From Pedobacter sp. UBA1654 (GTDB lineage: Bacteria > Bacteroidota > Bacteroidia > Sphingobacteriales > Sphingobacteriaceae): 8,232 nt of DNA. The stretch lies in NCBI GenBank assembly GCA_002320935.1, contig DCLG01000106.1, positions 11,956-20,187 of the forward strand, read 5' to 3'. This document shows positions 1 to 7,920 of the stretch, one piece after another (the first letter of the stretch is position 1; every line of letters begins with the position of its first letter). The notes under the pieces are model-generated. The model was not told the DNA's origin and did no database searches. It saw nothing but the letters and a program-made list of their open reading frames with translations. Made by a program: the position numbers and the translations under genes.

Positions 1-1
1 C

Positions 2-1903
2 CGTGGTAATCTGGACGGCAACCGGCAGGTTCTGGTTGGTGGTGCGATCAGTTCTCCATTGGTACCGGCGATCAATCCTGATGGAACTTACCCTAACCGT
101 GGTGGTTCGTTCGGAATGTTCGCATTTCCAAACTTTAGGCAACAATTGGAGATCATGAACGTAAAGCAAAAAACGCTACGATTGCTGGGTAATGCATTTG
201 GAGAAATTGAACTGTTAAAAGATCTCCGTTTTAGAACAACGATCAACACAGATCTTGGTAGTGTAGATTATAACGCTTTTAACTCATCGCTCTATGGTAC
301 AGCGGGTTCTCCGGGTCCTAATATCCCATCTGCAGCGCACAATTCAAATGATTACGTTTCCTGGCTAAGTGAAAATATCCTGACCTATAAATATAAGATC
401 AGTGATCATAGTCTCGATTTTCTTGCAGGTTATAGTGCACAAAAGTATTCCAGGAATTTTCGTAACATCAATGGTTCTGTATTTCCAAATGATAACATAC
501 CCTGGATCGCAGGAGCAGCAACCACAACTGGCAGCACCAACAACAATGCCTGGGATATTGCCTCTATGTTCGGCCGAATTAACTATGATTTTAAAGGGAA
601 GTACATCTTGTCTGCAAACATTCGCCGTGACGGTTCATCGCGTTTTGGAAAGAACAAAAAGTATGGGGTATTCCCATCAGTATCCGCAGGCTGGATCATT
701 AGTGATGAAGCATTCTTCCCTAAATCAGACAACTTCAATTTTCTAAAGCTTAGAGGTGGTTACGGGGTTACAGGAAACAATAACATCGGTGACTATACGC
801 AAACCTCACTACTTGGACAAACCAACTACGTCTTTTCGGGCGCATTGGCGCAAGGGCTTTCCATTACAACACTTGGTAACCCGGACCTGACCTGGGAAAC
901 TTCAAGACAGGCAGATATTGGTCTGGAACTTAATATTCTGAAAAGCCGTGTGTCGGTGACTTACGACTACTACAATAAGATTACAGACGGAATGCTTTAT
1001 CAGATCAACATTCCATATGCTTCTGGTTATTCGAGTATTAAGTATAATGTTGGGAAATTTAAAATGTGGGGTCACGAAATTCAGGTGAATACCACAAATC
1101 TGACAGGTGAATTGAAATGGAACTCAGGATTTAACATCTCCTTTAACGATAACGAAGTGTTGGCCCTTCAGGGAAACACTCCAATTGGAGGTACAGCGAC
1201 CTATAATGATTATAACCGCACTGAGGTGGGGCGTAGAATTGGTGAGCTTTGGGGTTATGTATTTGACGGCATCTACATGAACCAGGCAGAGTTTGACTCA
1301 CAACCTAAGCATGCTACTTCAGCTGTAGGTACTGCAAGAATGAAGGACCTTAATGGCGATGGCAAGATCGATGGCAACGACAAAACGTTCTTAGGGAATC
1401 CAAACCCTAAATTCCTGTTCGGCTTGACGAATGATTTTAGATATAAGAAATTCGACTTTTCTATCGCGGTCTCCGGTCAGATTGGGAATAAGATTATGAA
1501 CACCAATATGCAAAATCTTCAGAATCTGGATGGGATTTTCAACGTAGAGCGAAGAATGGTAAACCGTTGGAGATCTGAAGAAAATCCTGGCGATGGCACC
1601 GTGCCAAGGACATTGTCCAACACCACAGAACTTTACCGCTTGGGTAATTCCAATTGGGTATTCTCTGGTAATTATCTGGCGATCAGAAACATTGCTGCGG
1701 GCTACACTTTCGATGTGAAGCAGAAATACTTCAAGTCTGCCCGTTTATTCGCGAGTGTGAACCAGGCTTATGTATTTACGAAATATCCAGGTCAGAATCC
1801 AGAGGCAAATGATAGCCGGGACAATCAAACCACAGCAGGTCAGGACAATGGTTCCTACCCGGTTCCAAGAACGATCAGTATAGGTGCAAACATCAATTTT
1901 TAA
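2..1903 (+). CDS. SusC/RagA-family TonB-dependent outer-membrane transporter, 5'-truncated
   Basis: This is the C-terminal 633 residues of an outer-membrane beta-barrel that imports oligosaccharides into the periplasm using TonB energy, with SusD as its lid. The frame is open from base 2 with no stop, so the true start lies left of the window; the in-frame TTG at 59 is internal. SusC proteins usually run about 1000-1100 residues, so the signal peptide, carboxypeptidase-like domain, TonB box and plug should be upstream. Visible family marks are many alternating beta-strand segments, a DLNGDGKIDGND acidic loop at 1346-1381 that resembles a calcium-binding EF-hand loop and is common in SusC proteins, the following GNPNPKFLFGLTNDF motif, and a C-terminus ending in an aromatic residue (SIGANINF) as expected for barrel insertion by BAM. 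The SusD gene follows after 19 bp and is surely co-transcribed. The family is confident; the substrate cannot be read from this protein. Confidence 0.95.
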   Translation, partial: RGNLDGNRQVLVGGAISSPLVPAINPDGTYPNRGGSFGMFAFPNFRQQLEIMNVKQKTLRLLGNAFGEIELLKDLRFRTTINTDLGSVDYNAFNSSLYGTAGSPGPNIPSAAHNSNDYVSWLSENILTYKYKISDHSLDFLAGYSAQKYSRNFRNINGSVFPNDNIPWIAGAATTTGSTNNNAWDIASMFGRINYDFKGKYILSANIRRDGSSRFGKNKKYGVFPSVSAGWIISDEAFFPKSDNFNFLKLRGGYGVTGNNNIGDYTQTSLLGQTNYVFSGALAQGLSITTLGNPDLTWETSRQADIGLELNILKSRVSVTYDYYNKITDGMLYQINIPYASGYSSIKYNVGKFKMWGHEIQVNTTNLTGELKWNSGFNISFNDNEVLALQGNTPIGGTATYNDYNRTEVGRRIGELWGYVFDGIYMNQAEFDSQPKHATSAVGTARMKDLNGDGKIDGNDKTFLGNPNPKFLFGLTNDFRYKKFDFSIAVSGQIGNKIMNTNMQNLQNLDGIFNVERRMVNRWRSEENPGDGTVPRTLSNTTELYRLGNSNWVFSGNYLAIRNIAAGYTFDVKQKYFKSARLFASVNQAYVFTKYPGQNPEANDSRDNQTTAGQDNGSYPVPRTISIGANINF

Positions 1904-1922
1904 TTCATCGACAATCAATTAT

Positions 1923-3458
1923 ATGAAAAATTCAAAACTTTGGATGCTAATCATAACGGGGGCAGTGTTGGTCACCTCGTGTAAGGATAGTTTTCTTGAT
2001 CTCTACCCTGAAGGTCAGATGAACGAGGGTAACTTTTATAAATCTACCTCTGATTTTCAACAGGCGGTAGTGGGCGCTTATGTTCCGCTTCGGGACGTAT
2101 CAAACATCGCGTTCTTTATGGATGAAATGCGTTCAGACAACGCACACTACGATTACAATTCGAAAGATCGGGGAGGCTTAGGATACGAGCAGCTTGCGGA
2201 TTTCCTTGATGATGCGCAGAATGGGGTAACCGGAACACGGTACCAGGCAAATTACAATGGTATTTCAAGGACGAATGTCATCCTTGACAGGTTAGAGAAA
2301 ATTGATTTCACCATTCCGGAAGCAGATCTTAAACAGATTGTAGGAGAGGCGAAGGCACTTCGTGCGCACTACTATTTTGACCTGGTGCGCCATTATGGTG
2401 GAGTACCGCTTCACCTGCATGAAGTAACTTCTAAAGACGCCGCTTCTTTACCACGTGCTGGGGTGGATGAGGTTTACGCTCAAATCATCAGTGATTTTAC
2501 GGATGCGCTTGATAAAGTTGCTCCACCAGTCCTGCCACAACAAAGCGGCCGGATCACAAAAGGAATGGTTGCCACCGAACTTGCACATGTGTACATGACC
2601 CTAAAGCAATATGACAAAGCAGTGCCACTGTTGCAAAGTGTAACGGCTATGGGTTACAGCCTCTGGGCCAACTATGAAGATGCTTTCAAGAATGAAAATA
2701 AAAACAATAAAGAATCCATATTTGAAGTTCAGTACAAGGACGGTACGGATGGGCAATCCAGTAACTTTATTTACCGCTTTATTCCTAACGGCAACACGCA
2801 GAATATATTAGGCATTTCTTTCAATGCCATAAACGGTGGTTGGAACACGCCTACAGAAGATTTGATGGCGGCCTATGAACCAAATGATAGAAGATTGGAT
2901 GCCACCATCGGAGTGGTGGAAGGAACATTTAATGCCAGCACAGACTTTGTTGCGAGCAGAGTTGTAAGTGTTGTAAATCATACTCCGACTGCCGGCGCTG
3001 TCACGAAGTATTTTGTTCGAAAATACTTACATCCGCCCTATACCCTGGTGAACAATACCAAGGAGAACTGGCCAATTTACCGGTATTCGAACGCCTTGTT
3101 ATTGCTTGCAGAAGCATTAAATGAAACCGGGCAATCTGCTGCTGCTTTACCCTATCTGAATCAGGTAAGAACAAGAGCAGGGCTTCCGGCAGCTACTGCG
3201 GCGGATCAAGCTACGTTGCGGGAAGTGATTGCACACGAACGTCGAATTGAACTTGCTTTTGAAAATTCACGTTGGTTAGATCTTGTGCGTACTGAGCAGG
3301 CCATTCCGGTTCTGACAGCTTACGGCGCAAAAACAAAGGCGAAAAATGGTTACATCCTCCCTTCTGCGTACACGATCACCAGAGAGCGCTTTATTTATCC
3401 GATTCCTTTCAGAGAAATGCAGTTGAACACTGCACTGACACAGAATCCGGGATATTAA
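1923..3458 (+). CDS. SusD/RagB-family surface glycan-binding lipoprotein
   Basis: This 511-residue protein is the surface lipoprotein partner of SusC; it binds the glycan and closes over the transporter. I place the start at ATG 1923 rather than the in-frame GTG at 1884, because 1923 gives a proper lipoprotein signal (MKNSK, hydrophobic core, lipobox VTSC with the lipidated Cys at residue 20), whereas the GTG lies inside susC. The mature N-terminus CKDSFLDLYPEG is typical of the family. Further hallmarks are RAHYYFDLVRHYGGVPL from residue 147, a TPR-like helix pair (YSNALLLLAEALNE), ERRIELAFENSRWLDL from residue 439, and the C-terminal IPFREMQLN...QNPGY ending. Order and length fit an N-terminal SusD-like domain plus a C-terminal RagB/SusD domain, and nothing is missing. 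No Shine-Dalgarno sequence is seen; the leader is AT-rich, as usual in Bacteroidota. Glycan specificity is inferred only from the neighbouring enzymes. Confidence 0.97.
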   Translation: MKNSKLWMLIITGAVLVTSCKDSFLDLYPEGQMNEGNFYKSTSDFQQAVVGAYVPLRDVSNIAFFMDEMRSDNAHYDYNSKDRGGLGYEQLADFLDDAQNGVTGTRYQANYNGISRTNVILDRLEKIDFTIPEADLKQIVGEAKALRAHYYFDLVRHYGGVPLHLHEVTSKDAASLPRAGVDEVYAQIISDFTDALDKVAPPVLPQQSGRITKGMVATELAHVYMTLKQYDKAVPLLQSVTAMGYSLWANYEDAFKNENKNNKESIFEVQYKDGTDGQSSNFIYRFIPNGNTQNILGISFNAINGGWNTPTEDLMAAYEPNDRRLDATIGVVEGTFNASTDFVASRVVSVVNHTPTAGAVTKYFVRKYLHPPYTLVNNTKENWPIYRYSNALLLLAEALNETGQSAAALPYLNQVRTRAGLPAATAADQATLREVIAHERRIELAFENSRWLDLVRTEQAIPVLTAYGAKTKAKNGYILPSAYTITRERFIYPIPFREMQLNTALTQNPGY

Positions 3459-3483
3459 CACCAACAAAGCAGGATTATTAAAT

Positions 3484-3498
3484 CAATGATTATCATTG
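3484..3498. promoter_or_regulatory. 7-1-7 palindrome between susD and the GH106 gene (possible operator)
   Basis: CAATGAT-T-ATCATTG is a perfect inverted repeat with a single central base, lying 25 bp after the susD stop and about 85 bp before the GH106 start. As DNA it has the shape of a dimeric-regulator site. Its inner 13 bases (AATGAT-N-ATCATT) equal the core of the classical Fur-box consensus, but the flanks do not match. As RNA, a wider AT-rich hairpin (3478-3490 with 3495-3507, including G-U pairs) could form over the same bases. The symmetry is seen directly; any function is inference, and short AT-rich palindromes arise by chance. Confidence 0.3.
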
Positions 3499-3516
3499 TT
3501 GATTTAGGCCGAATGA

Positions 3517-3555
3517 ATAGCAGAAATCTTGATCAACCGATAGGATTTCTGCTAT
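3517..3555 (+). other. 12-bp perfect intergenic stem-loop
   Basis: ATAGCAGAAATC at 3517-3528 is the exact reverse complement of GATTTCTGCTAT at 3544-3555. G-U and A-U pairs can extend the stem inwards to about 15 pairs (3529-3531 with 3541-3543), leaving a 9-nt loop. It sits in the only sizeable gap of the operon, 59 nt after the susD stop and 28 nt before the GH106 ATG. What follows is T-rich but interrupted (CTGACCTTACATTTATTTG), so it is not a clean intrinsic terminator. Plausible roles are partial termination, or a 3' stabiliser or processing site that keeps susCD mRNA more abundant than the enzyme mRNA. The structure is clear; the role is not. Confidence 0.5.
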
Positions 3556-3582
3556 CTGACCTTACATTTATTTGCACGATTG

Positions 3583-6450
3583 ATGAAAAGAAGAGACTTT
3601 TTGATCCGAAGCTCATTAACAGCTTCCGGGTTGGTTATGATGAATTCCCTGGGATCTTACGCCCGAACGATACTGGATGCCGGCAATTACTATGGAGACT
3701 TGCCTTTTTATGAAACATTCGAGAATCCCTCATCGTCCTACAAACCTTTTGTTCGCTGGTGGTGGAACGGGAATAAAATCGAAAAAGCAGAAATAGCCCG
3801 TGAGCTTCGACTACTAAAAGAAGCTGGAATTGGAGGTGTGGAGATTAATCCGATCTCATTTCCATCGCGTACTGATGATATGGGTAAACGAAGTGTTCAA
3901 TATCTTAGTGATCAATGGATTGAGCTCTTGAAGTTTGCACTGGAGGAGGCCAAGTCTTTGGGGCTGACCTGTGATTTGCTTGTGGGATCTGGTTTCCCTA
4001 TGGGCGGGGAGTTTTTGGAAGAGGAAGAACGAACGCAAATTGTTGTCCTGGCTGTAAAACGTTTTACCGGTCCATATGAGACAGAACTATCGCTCTTTGA
4101 TCTGTATAAAGAAGCCGATCCAATGATCAAGAACCCTTACAGCGGTCGCACAATGGAGATGTTGGAAGTTAAGTTAATGCCTGAACCGCTAAACGGCCTG
4201 GATCAGATCGTTGATCTTTCTCCGCAGATTAAAACTGGTAAGATAAAGGTGACCGTGCCACCGGGGAATTACGCAGTATGTGCGCTCGTGAAAGTACAGG
4301 GCTTTATGCAGGTAATTCAGGGAACTCCAGGTGGGATGGGACCTGTACTAAATCATTTTGATGGCGAGGCAGTGAAGAAGTATCTCAATATGATGAGCAA
4401 TACCATTCAGCAGAAAATCGGGCCACTTGCACCGTATGTTCGTTCTTTCTTTGTAGACAGCATGGAGACCGAAGGGGCAAACTGGACCAGCGACATGCGG
4501 TCTGAATTTAAAAAGAGGCGCGGCTATGATTTATACCCTTACCTGCCCATTATTCTAGTTAAAATCGGAGGAATGGGTAATACCATCAGCCATAGTTACC
4601 CAATAAAGACCAGTGCGGAGATCAAAGAGATGGCTGCACGGATACGCTATGATTTTGAACTTACCAAAGCTGAATTGTTTCAGGAACGCTTTGTGAATAA
4701 TTTTGCGGACTGGTGTAAAAACAACAATATAAAGTCCCGGGCGCAAGCGTATGGCCGTGGTTATTTTCCTTTAGAGGGCAGCTTTGAGATAGACATCCCG
4801 GAATGTGAAACCTGGCTTAAATATGGCATAGGAGAAGATATTGCTGAAGATGAGCTTACGCAATATCCCTGGCATCTGGGCAGAGGATATACGATGATTA
4901 ACAAGCTGGTCTCTTCAGCGGCGCACCTGAAAGATAAAAAGCTCATTAGTTCTGAGGAGCTGACCAATACGGAAATGGTATTTAACGAGTCACTTGAAAT
5001 TTTTAAAATTGGTGGCGATCAAAGTACCATGTCCGGGGTTACGCACCCGATCTTTCATGGCTTCAACTATTCACCTCCCGATGCTGCTTTTCCAGGCTGG
5101 ATAACTTATGGGGGATACCTGAACGAGAAAAACACAATGTGGCCGTACTTTAAACATTATACCAAGTACCGCTCACGTCTATCTGCCCTGCTGCAGCAGT
5201 CGACTATGTTTGCGGACGTTGCGATTCTAGCACCCTTCGCGGATCAGTGGGCCAGCTTCGGCGCCCAGAACGAACCTTTTCCGGTAGTCGTTTCGCCAAA
5301 ATATCAAGTATTGGTTTGGGAATCTATTCATCAAAATGGAAATGCATGTGATTACGTGTCTGAATCGGTGATCAAGGATGCTACGATGAAAAAGGGACAT
5401 ATGACGTATGGAAATAGAAGCTATCACACCATTTTTCTGCTGGAAGTTAGAAGCATGGACCCTGCTACTGCAAAGCAGCTTCATAGTTTTGTGGCTAATG
5501 GCGGTCGTATCTTTTGTCTGGAGGCTTATCCGGAGAAGTCCAATGGCTGGCACAATTTTCAGCAACGGGATGAGGAAGTCAGCGGGTATGTGGAAAAAAT
5601 GAAGCGTTATGGTGATCGCTTTATCTTCCTGAAAAAGCCCGAGCATAACTTTATCAGCTGGTATAAAGACATTCAGCTGAAATACAACATTACCCCATAC
5701 GTGAATATTGATGTTCCAAAGAAGTCTGTGATGCAGGTTCGATACCAACGGAAAGACATGGAAATTTTCCTATTCAATAATTCAAGTAGTAAAACAAGCA
5801 CTTCACTTAGGGCTGCGTTTCCAAAGTCGGTAACACAGAAAAAGCAGGCCTGGATCTGGGATGCACAGAGCGGTGAACGTTACAGGCTGGAGCTATCGGA
5901 TGGCCGTATGCAACTGGAACTGGGACCTGCAGATTTGAAGGTCGTTGTGTTTGAACAGCAAACTGAAGGACCTGCCTGGAAGCCCATCCCGGCGGTACCG
6001 GTTAAAGCTTCGAAAATTCAGTCAGAATGGAGCGCTGAGTTCAGACATTTCAATGGCTCCGTAACTAAAGATACCTTCAACGAACTCAAGGATTTAAAAG
6101 ACTTTCCTGAGCATCAGTTCTTTTCGGGTGAAGTCATCTACAGAAACGCCTTTAAGATCTCAGACGCAAATGCTCCCCATTTCATGGACCTTGGAAAAGT
6201 CTATGGAATCTGTAAACTACGGATAAATGGAAAAGATGCCGGCACGCAGTGGTACGGCAGGAGGGTTTACAAATTGGATGGCTTGCTGCGGGAGGGTCTA
6301 AATGAGGTAGAACTAACGGTTGTCACTGTTATGGGTAATTACATGAAAAACCTGGAAGATAACCTCGTTGCCCAATACTGGACAAATGAGAAAAGAAAAA
6401 ATCAGCCACTTCAATCAATGGGTCTGGTAGGCCCGGTCACTTACTATTAA
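3583..6450 (+). CDS. GH106-type alpha-L-rhamnosidase-like glycoside hydrolase with Tat signal
   Basis: This 955-residue secreted enzyme resembles glycoside hydrolase family 106, whose members release alpha-L-rhamnose from pectic rhamnogalacturonans. ATG 3583 is chosen over the in-frame TTG at 3580; it starts a twin-arginine signal (MKRRDFLIRSSLTASGL, R3-R4) with likely cleavage after A27. The catalytic barrel begins with FVRWWWNG (W59-W61) and GIGGVEINP (E87), typical of the family opening. Then come AQAYG (387-391), DIPECE (404-409), SSEELT with E458 at the position of a conserved family glutamate, and HGFNYSPP from H492. Around 546-690 lies an alpha/beta segment with VAILAP and FVANGGRIFCLE. 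A galactose-binding-like beta-sandwich (about 840-940) closes the protein. Many GH106 enzymes are longer (about 1100 residues), so accessory domains may be reduced. GH28 follows after 9 bp. A related family that cleaves another sugar from rhamnogalacturonan is possible; the hydrolase class is sure, the exact substrate less so. Confidence 0.85.
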   Translation: MKRRDFLIRSSLTASGLVMMNSLGSYARTILDAGNYYGDLPFYETFENPSSSYKPFVRWWWNGNKIEKAEIARELRLLKEAGIGGVEINPISFPSRTDDMGKRSVQYLSDQWIELLKFALEEAKSLGLTCDLLVGSGFPMGGEFLEEEERTQIVVLAVKRFTGPYETELSLFDLYKEADPMIKNPYSGRTMEMLEVKLMPEPLNGLDQIVDLSPQIKTGKIKVTVPPGNYAVCALVKVQGFMQVIQGTPGGMGPVLNHFDGEAVKKYLNMMSNTIQQKIGPLAPYVRSFFVDSMETEGANWTSDMRSEFKKRRGYDLYPYLPIILVKIGGMGNTISHSYPIKTSAEIKEMAARIRYDFELTKAELFQERFVNNFADWCKNNNIKSRAQAYGRGYFPLEGSFEIDIPECETWLKYGIGEDIAEDELTQYPWHLGRGYTMINKLVSSAAHLKDKKLISSEELTNTEMVFNESLEIFKIGGDQSTMSGVTHPIFHGFNYSPPDAAFPGWITYGGYLNEKNTMWPYFKHYTKYRSRLSALLQQSTMFADVAILAPFADQWASFGAQNEPFPVVVSPKYQVLVWESIHQNGNACDYVSESVIKDATMKKGHMTYGNRSYHTIFLLEVRSMDPATAKQLHSFVANGGRIFCLEAYPEKSNGWHNFQQRDEEVSGYVEKMKRYGDRFIFLKKPEHNFISWYKDIQLKYNITPYVNIDVPKKSVMQVRYQRKDMEIFLFNNSSSKTSTSLRAAFPKSVTQKKQAWIWDAQSGERYRLELSDGRMQLELGPADLKVVVFEQQTEGPAWKPIPAVPVKASKIQSEWSAEFRHFNGSVTKDTFNELKDLKDFPEHQFFSGEVIYRNAFKISDANAPHFMDLGKVYGICKLRINGKDAGTQWYGRRVYKLDGLLREGLNEVELTVVTVMGNYMKNLEDNLVAQYWTNEKRKNQPLQSMGLVGPVTYY

Positions 6451-6459
6451 AATCATATT

Positions 6460-7920
6460 ATGTTGAAACAAACCTTATTGATCGCGTTCTTTTTACTACA
6501 GTCGTTTGCACTCCTCGCAAAGGATTACAAAGCTTCTTTATTTAACATTAATTCAGACGGTGTAACGTTAAACACCCGCTCTATTCAATTTGCGATAGAT
6601 CATATCAGCGCGAACGGTGGTGGCAGATTGGTGTTTTATGTCGGGCGTTACTTAACAGGATCCATACACCTGAAGTCGAATGTTACACTGCAACTGGAAG
6701 AGGGTGCTGTGCTGGTCGGCTCAACCAATCCGTTTGATTATGATAAAAAAACCTGGACTTCACTGATTTTCGCGCACGACCAGCAAAACATCGGGATTAC
6801 TGGCAAAGGCGTAATTGATGGACAAGGAAAAGCAGTTGCTGTAAATGTAATTGCTAATATCGAGAAGAATCTTCTGAAGGATCCTTACAAGTATGGTAGA
6901 CCGTCGGAAGCCAATCGACCTATGTTGGTGAATTTCGCCAAATGCGAGAATATCCTGGTACGTGGTGTCACGCTTCGCAGTTCGGCGAGTTGGAATCAGA
7001 CTTACGATCAATGCAAAAATTTAACTGTAGACAGCATTACAGTATATAACGTAGACTATTGGAACCAGGATGGAGTAGATATTGTAGATTGTGAAGATGT
7101 AAAAGTTACGAATTCGTATATCAACGCTGCAGATGATGGTATCTGTCTTAAGTCACACGATGCAACTAAGGCATGCAAAAACATCCTGATCAGCAACAAT
7201 ACGATCCGTTCAAGTGCGAATGCAATCAAGTTTGGAACTGCTTCAAGAGGTGGTTTCAGCAATGTTCGCATCATTAACAATAAGGTATTTGATACTTACC
7301 GATCAGCAATCGCATTAGAGGCAGTAGACGGCGGTTTTCTTGAAGATGTAGAAATTGACGGATTACGTGCTACAAATACAGGGAACCTCCTTTTCTTAAG
7401 AACGGGTGAGCGCGTAGCCGGTAAAAAGAGCAGACTACAAAATATAAAGATCAGTAATGTGGACGGGGATATCCCGGCAACGAAGCCAGATGCTGGTTAT
7501 GGATATGAGGGCCCCATTGAAGACAATCCAAGAAATATCTCACCAGGTATAATCATTGCTGGTTTGCCTGATGCCCTTATTACAAATGTTTCACTGAATA
7601 ACATCAAACTCCGCCATGCTGGAGGAGGTAAAGCGGAATATGCAAATGTTCCATTAGATGAGCTTGATCGCATACCAGAGATACCTGCACAATATCCGGA
7701 GTTTTCCATGTTTAAAGAACTGCCTTCCTGGGGCGTGTTTGCAAGGCATGCAACAGGACTTAAAGTGAATAATTTAACGATGGTTTGTGAACGTAAAGAC
7801 TTCAGGGTGCCGGTTGTGCTTGACGATGTAAGCAATTCATCTATCAGCGGCTTAAAAATCAGTCAGGATGGCAAAAAGCAGGAGATTTTTCAACGAAATA
7901 CCAAAAACATAAAGCTTTAA
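6460..7920 (+). CDS. Glycoside hydrolase family 28 (polygalacturonase superfamily) protein
   Basis: This 486-residue protein has a Sec signal peptide (MLKQTLLIAFFLLQSFALLA, likely cleaved after A20) and no lipobox, so it should be periplasmic or secreted. The fold is a right-handed parallel beta-helix. Evidence includes LEEGAVLVGSTNPFDY, GKGVIDGQG, the segment RPMLVNFAKCENILVRGVTL, and repeated turns of the NITVDSITVYN kind. Of the four GH28 motifs, N202-Q203-D204 stands for NTD and A224-D225-D226 for (G/Q)DD, giving the three catalytic carboxylates. The GHG motif with its histidine is absent (R250-SSANAIKFG instead), and RIK is replaced by SAIALEAVDGG (282-291). This pattern occurs in bacterial GH28 members acting on rhamnogalacturonan or as exo-enzymes rather than classical endo-polygalacturonases, so exo-galacturonidase or RG hydrolase activity is my inference. 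It is 9 bp after GH106 and its stop touches the next start. Confidence 0.93.
   Translation: MLKQTLLIAFFLLQSFALLAKDYKASLFNINSDGVTLNTRSIQFAIDHISANGGGRLVFYVGRYLTGSIHLKSNVTLQLEEGAVLVGSTNPFDYDKKTWTSLIFAHDQQNIGITGKGVIDGQGKAVAVNVIANIEKNLLKDPYKYGRPSEANRPMLVNFAKCENILVRGVTLRSSASWNQTYDQCKNLTVDSITVYNVDYWNQDGVDIVDCEDVKVTNSYINAADDGICLKSHDATKACKNILISNNTIRSSANAIKFGTASRGGFSNVRIINNKVFDTYRSAIALEAVDGGFLEDVEIDGLRATNTGNLLFLRTGERVAGKKSRLQNIKISNVDGDIPATKPDAGYGYEGPIEDNPRNISPGIIIAGLPDALITNVSLNNIKLRHAGGGKAEYANVPLDELDRIPEIPAQYPEFSMFKELPSWGVFARHATGLKVNNLTMVCERKDFRVPVVLDDVSNSSISGLKISQDGKKQEIFQRNTKNIKL

Noticed and set aside
1884..1922. N-terminal extension of SusD from an in-frame GTG overlapping susC
   Set aside because: It would add 13 polar residues ahead of a good lipoprotein signal peptide; ATG 1923 places the charged n-region, hydrophobic core and Cys20 lipobox correctly.
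3567..3574. TTTATTTG as a Bacteroidota -7 promoter element (TAnnTTTG) for the GH106 gene
   Set aside because: One mismatch, no convincing -33 TTTG at proper distance, and it would start transcription almost at the ATG.
3517..3574. Strong Rho-independent terminator after susD
   Set aside because: The stem is good but moderate in GC and the downstream T-run is interrupted by C, A and G, so I list it only as a stem-loop of unknown role.
3486..3713. Short + strand open frame across the intergenic region and the start of the GH106 gene
   Set aside because: It covers both hairpins and overlaps the conserved GH106 N-terminus in another frame; it has no recognisable domain and is probably chance.
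5227..5748. 173-residue reverse-strand open frame inside the GH106 gene
   Set aside because: The forward frame has conserved family motifs throughout; the antisense product shows no domain and no start context.
7063..7333. GH28 as an inactivated pseudoenzyme because GHG and RIK are missing
   Set aside because: All catalytic aspartates, the full reading frame and the beta-helix remain, and the replacement motif (EAVDGG) looks like a conserved bacterial subfamily feature, so active but non-canonical is more likely.
7497..7835. 112-residue reverse-strand open frame inside the GH28 gene
   Set aside because: Serine-rich low-information product opposite a conserved GH28 coding frame; a shadow frame.
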